Origin: Stutzerimonas stutzeri
Lineage (GTDB): Bacteria > Pseudomonadota > Gammaproteobacteria > Enterobacterales > Pasteurellaceae
Reading direction: 5' to 3'
DNA: 64,000 bases
NCBI GenBank assembly: GCA_901420285.1
Contig: CABDVE010000001.1
Span: 1,116,001 to 1,180,000, forward strand
Notes under the pieces: generated by a model
Told to the model about the DNA's origin: nothing
Databases searched by the model: none
What the model saw: the letters and a program-made list of their open reading frames with translations, nothing else
Program-made: the position numbers and the translations under genes
Shown: positions 58,993 through 64,000 of the stretch, one piece after another
Position numbering within the stretch: position 1 is the stretch's first letter
Layout: each line of letters begins with the position of its first letter

Positions 58993-59997
58993 TTATTCCT
59001 TACCGCTTGCACCAAATACACCGCCACGGATTAAGACGCTTATCACATAATGCTGCTGATGAACCTCGGGAACGTTATCACTCAAGACCCAGTTGTCGAA
59101 TAAAGTATAAAAATCTAATTTTTCTTTTGGTTGACGGAACGCCACACCTAGATTAGTGACAGCGCCATAAGGTTCCACCGGAATAGGGAATTCGGCATCG
59201 GATTTGTACCATGTATCAATAGTGCGGATAGCATTGCCCACTTTTTGCGAGTGCATGGCCGCTTTTTCATTTTCAACTTTGTAGAGTGTTTTACTTTTGC
59301 GACTGTTGGAGTCAAGAATAAGCTCTTGCGACGGATAAACTTCTTGTCCGTACCCCATTTTGGCATAAGCCGTGACATTTAAAATTACAAATTGTTTGCC
59401 GCTTAATCCTGACTCGATGAAATCGGCAAGGGTGTTGAGTTCGACGGATTCATCATCAAAATGATTTAATGAAAACGCTTTGGCATTATCAAAAATAAGC
59501 GTTTTTCCGTTAAATTCTACTTCAATTTTGATGCTTTCCGCATTCATGCGATTGCGCCACAACCAACGGGCATTGGCAATATTGGCGGCATAGCGTTTGG
59601 CAAGTTCTGAAAAGCCTTGACTTTCAATATAATTTTGTACGGTTTTAATCACTTTGTCCTGATAACCTTGATCGTTGCAAACACAAGGAGTTCCATTAAA
59701 AGGCAAGACTTTACAGGTAAAACGCGCAACCAACATATCGTTTTGAGCATTTAACATGGCGACATCAACGCATTGTAAATTAGGTTTTTGAATTTCCGCA
59801 TCTAATTTGGCCGGATCATTCGTAAGCGCATTTTTAAGACGATTAGAAATGGTGCCGCGAACGGATTTTTCACGAATTTTAACCGCTTCTTCAACCGGAT
59901 TTTTATCTTGGCTGTTACATTGCGTAAAAACCGCATCGGAAATATCTAAATTGCGTTCAAATGCGAGTACGCTTGGGGTTGTGTTTGATTTGCTCAT
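58993..59997 (-). CDS. csy3: Type I-F Cascade backbone protein Csy3 (Cas7f)
   Basis: A 334-aa Cas7f protein that forms the six-subunit helical backbone along the crRNA. N-terminal SVLAFERNLDISDAVF, then RWLWRNRMNAESIKIEVEF and GYGQEVYPSQELI, agree with Csy3. Its start overlaps the csy2 stop by one base. Confidence 0.95.
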   Translation of the reverse strand: MSKSNTTPSVLAFERNLDISDAVFTQCNSQDKNPVEEAVKIREKSVRGTISNRLKNALTNDPAKLDAEIQKPNLQCVDVAMLNAQNDMLVARFTCKVLPFNGTPCVCNDQGYQDKVIKTVQNYIESQGFSELAKRYAANIANARWLWRNRMNAESIKIEVEFNGKTLIFDNAKAFSLNHFDDESVELNTLADFIESGLSGKQFVILNVTAYAKMGYGQEVYPSQELILDSNSRKSKTLYKVENEKAAMHSQKVGNAIRTIDTWYKSDAEFPIPVEPYGAVTNLGVAFRQPKEKLDFYTLFDNWVLSDNVPEVHQQHYVISVLIRGGVFGASGKE

Positions 59998-60956
59998 TAT
60001 TGGTCTCCTTGTGAAATGAGGTATAAGCCGTTTTTAGGTTCGGTATAGCGCCAAAAACAGCGGGATAAATCTTGCGGTAAATTAAGTGGGAAAACCCATT
60101 TGCCTAAGCTATATAAGGTTTCCACATATTGGCTCGGGTAATCCTGTGTGCGGCAATGTTGTAGCTGTCCTGCATCAAACATCGGGGAAATCGCTTGATA
60201 GCCCACCGGAATCGGCACAAGCCATCCTCTACCTTGCTTAACACTATAACTTTGCCATTCATTCGCTTTGGCATTAGGATGGTTGGGAATATGGTGTAAC
60301 GTTGCCGTTTCGATTAAGGCGTCCAATGCGGTGCTGTCGGGCTTCTTCTCTAAAATGACAAAATCCCCTTGTTTCAAGCCTTGTTGCAATTCTTTTGTAA
60401 TTTTAATGAGTTCAACCTGCGCATCCATCAACACAAATCCCGGCAGTAATTGGCTTTTGATTATCCATTCCTCCTCAATATGACGTAACTGAACGTCTTC
60501 AATACTGAAAACGGAACCGCCGGCAATCCGTTGTTGCATAAGCTGTGTTTTGCACTTCGATAGGAAATCTTTGGCTTCATCACAATCCGAATCATTTTTA
60601 ATCCAACGGGAAAGTGCTCTATCGGAAATCTGTAATTCAACGACCAAAGAAACCTCTAAATGCACTTTTCCTTCTTCAATAATCGGTGCTGTTTCACCAT
60701 TTTTCTTTAAGGGATTGCGTGTTTGGACAAAAGTGCGGTCGGAAAATGGCGTGGCTTGATAAGCCTGTAGTTCATAATTGTGGCAGGCAATCATGACGCC
60801 ATTTAATGTTGCTTGGCCATTTAGTTTACGGCTCAAAGCATGTATTGCACCGACAAAGCCGCTAATAGCCGGAAAACCGTAACTTAAAGGACCGGAAATC
60901 GCATTGGCTGCTTGAATTTTAATGTGTTTGAAAACCAGATAAAAATCAGCGTTCAT
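59997..60956 (-). CDS. csy2: Type I-F Cascade protein Csy2 (Cas5f)
   Basis: A 319-aa Cas5f protein that with Csy1 caps the 5' handle of the crRNA. Landmarks are IQAANAISGPLSYGFPAISGF with GAIHALSRKL and GWLVPIPVGYQAIS. A repeat element near 60325 encodes DSTALDAL in frame. It is encoded between csy1 and csy3. Confidence 0.94.
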   Translation of the reverse strand: MNADFYLVFKHIKIQAANAISGPLSYGFPAISGFVGAIHALSRKLNGQATLNGVMIACHNYELQAYQATPFSDRTFVQTRNPLKKNGETAPIIEEGKVHLEVSLVVELQISDRALSRWIKNDSDCDEAKDFLSKCKTQLMQQRIAGGSVFSIEDVQLRHIEEEWIIKSQLLPGFVLMDAQVELIKITKELQQGLKQGDFVILEKKPDSTALDALIETATLHHIPNHPNAKANEWQSYSVKQGRGWLVPIPVGYQAISPMFDAGQLQHCRTQDYPSQYVETLYSLGKWVFPLNLPQDLSRCFWRYTEPKNGLYLISQGDQ

Positions 60957-60965
60957 ATTGGATCC

Positions 60966-62306
60966 TTATTTATTTAAGCGGGCTTGTGTGGCAATGGCTT
61001 TTTCCATATCTCTGCGCCATTGGTTGTATTCGGGTTTGGCAAAATCTTCTTGGATTGACTTAAATTCTCGTTTAAGACATTTATTCACCCACGAAGCAAA
61101 TTGATGAATAATTTCAGCGCTCCAATTATCTTGTTCAGCCTGTTGTCGGAAGAGCTCTTCACCATCAAGTTCGGCACGGTTTGGATCTAACCAGTACTTT
61201 TGATATTCGTTGAGCAAATAGTCTTTACTCCAGCCCGCCGGATGCGTTTTTTGAATACGCTCAGCCTGCATTAAAACCGTTTGCGCAATTAACTCCAGTG
61301 CAAATTTGCGCTTGTCCCTCTCTGGATAAATATTTTTTTCTGCTCTAACCACTTCATACAACATATTTAATCCATCGCTACAAACATAAGCTAAACGACG
61401 ATTAAAGATTGTCTTTTGTTTTTCGGTTAAGCGTATCTGTTCTCGTGATTTAAAAATTGGGGGAAGGGAAGGAAGCAAATAATTTCGACCGCCTTGATTA
61501 CTGGTCAGTTGACTCACATTTTGCGGTTTCGTGCCGCCAAGAACGGTGACGCCAATACTTTGCAGTGTTGTGTAGGAAAACTGTTCCGTATCTTTTTTAT
61601 AGCGGTTGGATAATGCCTGTTTGTTCGTGTCGGAGTAACGTAATTGATTGATTTTATAATAAAAATGGTTTGTTAACGAGGATGGATATAGCGGTACTAA
61701 ACAAGTGTAATTATCTTCTTGAGGATCGGGGTGATTTACCCATAAAATTTGTTTATTACGTTCATCGCTGCTCGGTTTTGTTAAATCACCTTTTAAGGCA
61801 TTTTGAAAGCAGACTTTATATTGATTTGATAATTCCGGATCATCTGTAAAACAGCCTTCGAGACGAGGATCATTGGTGAGTAGCAATTCTTTCAGTGTAA
61901 CCCCTTTTTCTGCATCAACAATAATATTAAAGAAAGCGGCCAAGGGCAGTGCTGCTGCGTTACCATTTGCATCAAGTTCTAATTTAGGGATTAATTGCGA
62001 ACCGACAAGTTCAGGAGGAAGCGTCGGAGCAGATTGAAAATTTACGTTGTCTCCTTTTGAGGAGGAATGAATGCCGCGAGAAATATGCGTTCCAAAATAA
62101 AGCTGTTTTGCTAAAACAAGCGCTGCATTTGGTACCCAAACATCAAAACGATATTTTTCGTCGTACTCGGCAATCTTTTTTAGTAGCGCCTCTTTTTCTG
62201 AAAGACTCGCATTCTCTAATTTTTTTCTGTCGGCTCCGGATTTTTTTAGGTTTTGTTCGACAAGAAATTGTTGGATGGCTTTTACTACTGTTACTTTAGT
62301 TGTCAT
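60966..62306 (-). CDS. csy1: Type I-F Cascade large subunit Csy1 (Cas8f)
   Basis: A 446-aa Cas8f protein; it recognises the GG PAM and opens target DNA. ATHISRGIHSSSKGDN, GTKPQNVSQLTSNQGGRNYLLPSLPP and the WVNHPDPQEDNYTCL region are typical. First gene of the csy operon, ten bases before csy2. About 330 bases separate its start from the first in-phase repeat of the array and should hold the csy promoter. Confidence 0.94.
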   Translation of the reverse strand: MTTKVTVVKAIQQFLVEQNLKKSGADRKKLENASLSEKEALLKKIAEYDEKYRFDVWVPNAALVLAKQLYFGTHISRGIHSSSKGDNVNFQSAPTLPPELVGSQLIPKLELDANGNAAALPLAAFFNIIVDAEKGVTLKELLLTNDPRLEGCFTDDPELSNQYKVCFQNALKGDLTKPSSDERNKQILWVNHPDPQEDNYTCLVPLYPSSLTNHFYYKINQLRYSDTNKQALSNRYKKDTEQFSYTTLQSIGVTVLGGTKPQNVSQLTSNQGGRNYLLPSLPPIFKSREQIRLTEKQKTIFNRRLAYVCSDGLNMLYEVVRAEKNIYPERDKRKFALELIAQTVLMQAERIQKTHPAGWSKDYLLNEYQKYWLDPNRAELDGEELFRQQAEQDNWSAEIIHQFASWVNKCLKREFKSIQEDFAKPEYNQWRRDMEKAIATQARLNK

Positions 62307-62423
62307 GGCGTTTATCCATAGTAGTTGGTTTTTATTTATTATAGTATTAATCTTTTAATAAGCAACTAAATAATTGTAAAATTGTGGATGTGTCCACCAA
62401 ATTATTTAAATTTGTTATAGATA

Positions 62424-62488
62424 TTTCTACCTATTCGGTAGTGAAAGTTTCAAACCAACAACTATTTTCTAAGCTACTTGTTCAGTAG
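62424..62488 (-). repeat. Two decayed CRISPR repeats between csy1 and the array
   Basis: 62424-62446 (TTTCTA then CCTATTCGGTAGTGAAAG) lacks five internal bases of the repeat. 62466-62488 (TTTCTAAGCTACTTGTTCAG then TAG) keeps the 5' two thirds with substitutions. They are not in the 60-base phase of the array, so DNA has been lost between them. Also in this region, CAATGCGGTGCT occurs at about 62612. Confidence 0.75.
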
Positions 62489-62637
62489 GCTTGTGATTAT
62501 AGCAATAAACCTGTTTTTCAGATATTAAACATATGCTTTTTATTGCTTTATGTAAGAAATACGGTTGATTTTGAGATGTTTTTATTTGTTTATCCCGTAG
62601 TAACGCGAGTTCAATGCGGTGCTAATTCGGTATTCCA

Positions 62638-64000
62638 TTTCCGAGCTATTTATTCAGTAGTGAAGCTTAAATCTCGATGTCCACAAATGCGTGCACTTTT
62701 CTAAGCTGCCTATTCGGCAGTGAAGTCCCTTTCCGTTTAGTTTTCCCAAATGGTCAATTTCTAAGCTGCCTATTCGGCAGTGAAGCTCAACCACCGCAAG
62801 CGGTATTTTCGCCTGTCTTTCTAAGCTGCCTATTCGGCAGTGAAGTTTCCGCCCTGCATATGCTACCAACACAGACTTTTCTAAGCTACCTATTCGGCAG
62901 TGAAGTTTAGGCTGTTTTCCAATACTTCCACATTACCTTTCTAAGCTGCCTATTCGGCAGTGAAGCGCCGACACTCGATTCATTGCTAAAAAAAGTGTTT
63001 CTAAGCTGCCTATTCGACAGTGAAGCGCGCTTGTGGCGACAGATTCGCGATAAGTGCTTTCTAAGCTGCCTATTCGGCAGTGAAGCCCAATCAGCTAACA
63101 TTTGGTTTGATGTTGCATTTCTAAGCTGCCTATTCGGCAGTGAAGTTTAACGCCTCAATCGCCGCCATCGGGTCTTTGTTTCTAAGCTGCCTATTCGGCA
63201 GTGAAGTTTGCTTTCTTTCGCGGTTACCGGGCGTTCTTTTTCTAAGCTGCTTATTCGGCAGTGAAGAAATCCTCTAATCCAAAGTAACCACAGGACTTTT
63301 TCTAAGCTGCTTATTCGGCAGTGAAGAAATTTAGCGAGTTGGAATTGACGGGGGAGCATTTCTAAGCTGCTTATTCGGCAGTGAAGACTCGCCGTGCGGT
63401 GCATGCCATACCGTTTGCTTTCTAAGCTGCTTATTCGGCAGTGAAGAGATCACTAGAGGAAATTGATATGGCAACCAATTTCTAAGCTGCTTATTCGGCA
63501 GTGAAGTCAAAGCAGCTATTGAACTGCACCGCTACAAATTTCTAAGCTGCCTATTCGGCAGTGAAGTTAGGGGGAAAGTTTATGCAAAAAAGGAAAATTT
63601 TCTAAGCTGCCTATTCGGCAGTGAAGGATTTTAAAGGCTTTAAATGGCACGCCCTAAATTTCTAAGCTGCCTATTCGGCAGTGAAGATGGGGTATAGTTA
63701 TGTTCAGCAAAGACAAAATTTCTAAGCTGCCTATTCGGCAGTGAAGCCGAAAGGGGCATTTATTGTACACCTTAGAAATTTCTAAGCTGCCTATTCGGCA
63801 GTGAAGTTCCGTTCCGACCAAGTCGGCAATAAATCCAATTTCTAAGCTGCCTATTCGGCAGTGAAGCAAAGCAAGGCGCAGGTGATGGGTTTGGACGATT
63901 TCTAAGCTGCCTATTCGGCAGTGAAGCCTTCGATTGCTGAAAGGCGGGTCGCATAAACTTTCTAAGCTGCCTATTCGGCAGTGAAGACAACGGAATACAA
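62638..64000 (-). CRISPR. Type I-F CRISPR array (partial, runs off the window)
   Basis: 28-base repeats starting TTTCTAAGCTGCC and ending CGGCAGTGAAG on the plus strand, every 60 bases with 32-base spacers. There are 22 good repeats, from 62698 to 63959, plus a degenerate one at 62638-62665. One spacer (63146-63178) is 33 bases. The reverse complement, beginning CTTCACTGCC and ending GCAGCTTAGAAA, is the usual crRNA-sense form of I-F repeats with the GC stem cut by Cas6f. So transcription is leftward, the decayed repeats mark the old end, and the leader is to the right of base 64000. Five consecutive repeats (63239, 63299, 63359, 63419, 63479) share a C-to-T change at position 12. Confidence 0.97.

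Noticed and set aside
62654-63990. Small proteins with repeated LHCRIGSLE or SLPNRQLR
   Set aside because: They are translations of the CRISPR repeats, not genes.

Overview
The window looks like a chromosome segment of a Pasteurellaceae bacterium close to Haemophilus/Aggregatibacter. Evidence: the cysS-ppiB, ybbN, infC-rpmI-rplT and argS / ilvIH / hns-purU-aroA neighbourhoods, a selenocysteine-containing selD, a lysine riboswitch in front of an NhaC-family transporter, and a few copies of the Haemophilus-type uptake sequence AAGTGCGGT. A different and far more frequent 12-mer, CAATGCGGTGCT, occurs about thirty times, between genes and inside them. The species cannot be fixed from sequence reading alone.

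Layout. 1-6.1 kb is an AT-rich, decayed mobile island. Two broken IS1595-family transposase genes in opposite orientation flank a small operon (frameshifted HTH regulator, ABC/OLD-like ATPase, PD-(D/E)XK-like protein) that resembles a phage-defence cassette. 6.2-26.5 kb is housekeeping DNA: cysS, ppiB, yjjV, nrdG, the 4.5S RNA gene with its promoter, trxB-cydD-cydC, cnoX, a gluconate regulon (permease, gntK, gntR, with operators and two CRP sites), selD, hemH with a thioesterase, scrB/scrK, tyrS, an unannotated Fur-box-controlled small RNA, and sfsA.

26.6-37.8 kb is a two-partner secretion / contact-dependent inhibition locus. On the minus strand it runs cdiB, giant cdiA, putative immunity lipoprotein, orphan 33-codon remnant of a cdiA 3' end, second immunity lipoprotein. 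38-42 kb holds a CRP-linked sodium:solute symporter and sulfatase operon and a hexose-6-phosphate mutarotase. 42.2-54 kb is again core: infC (ATT start), rpmI, rplT, argS, yecM, a SlyB/Pcp lipoprotein, aroA, purU, hns, riboswitch plus transporter, ilvIH.

54.1-64 kb is a type I-F CRISPR-Cas system. cas1 and cas2-3 lie on the plus strand and converge on csy1-csy2-csy3-cas6f on the minus strand. The array follows csy1, has 22 good repeats plus degenerate ones, and runs off the window end. Repeat orientation and degenerate repeats next to csy1 indicate that the array is transcribed leftward and that its leader lies beyond base 64000.

The most interesting items are the Fur-controlled small RNA (25682-25787), the tandem toxin-tail/immunity module (26773-27589), the HTH-ATPase-nuclease cassette (1752-4091), and the CAATGCGGTGCT repeat family. 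That family behaves like an uptake-sequence-type element: paired copies act as terminators, copies sit in frame in genes, and one 24-bp tandem array is built from it.
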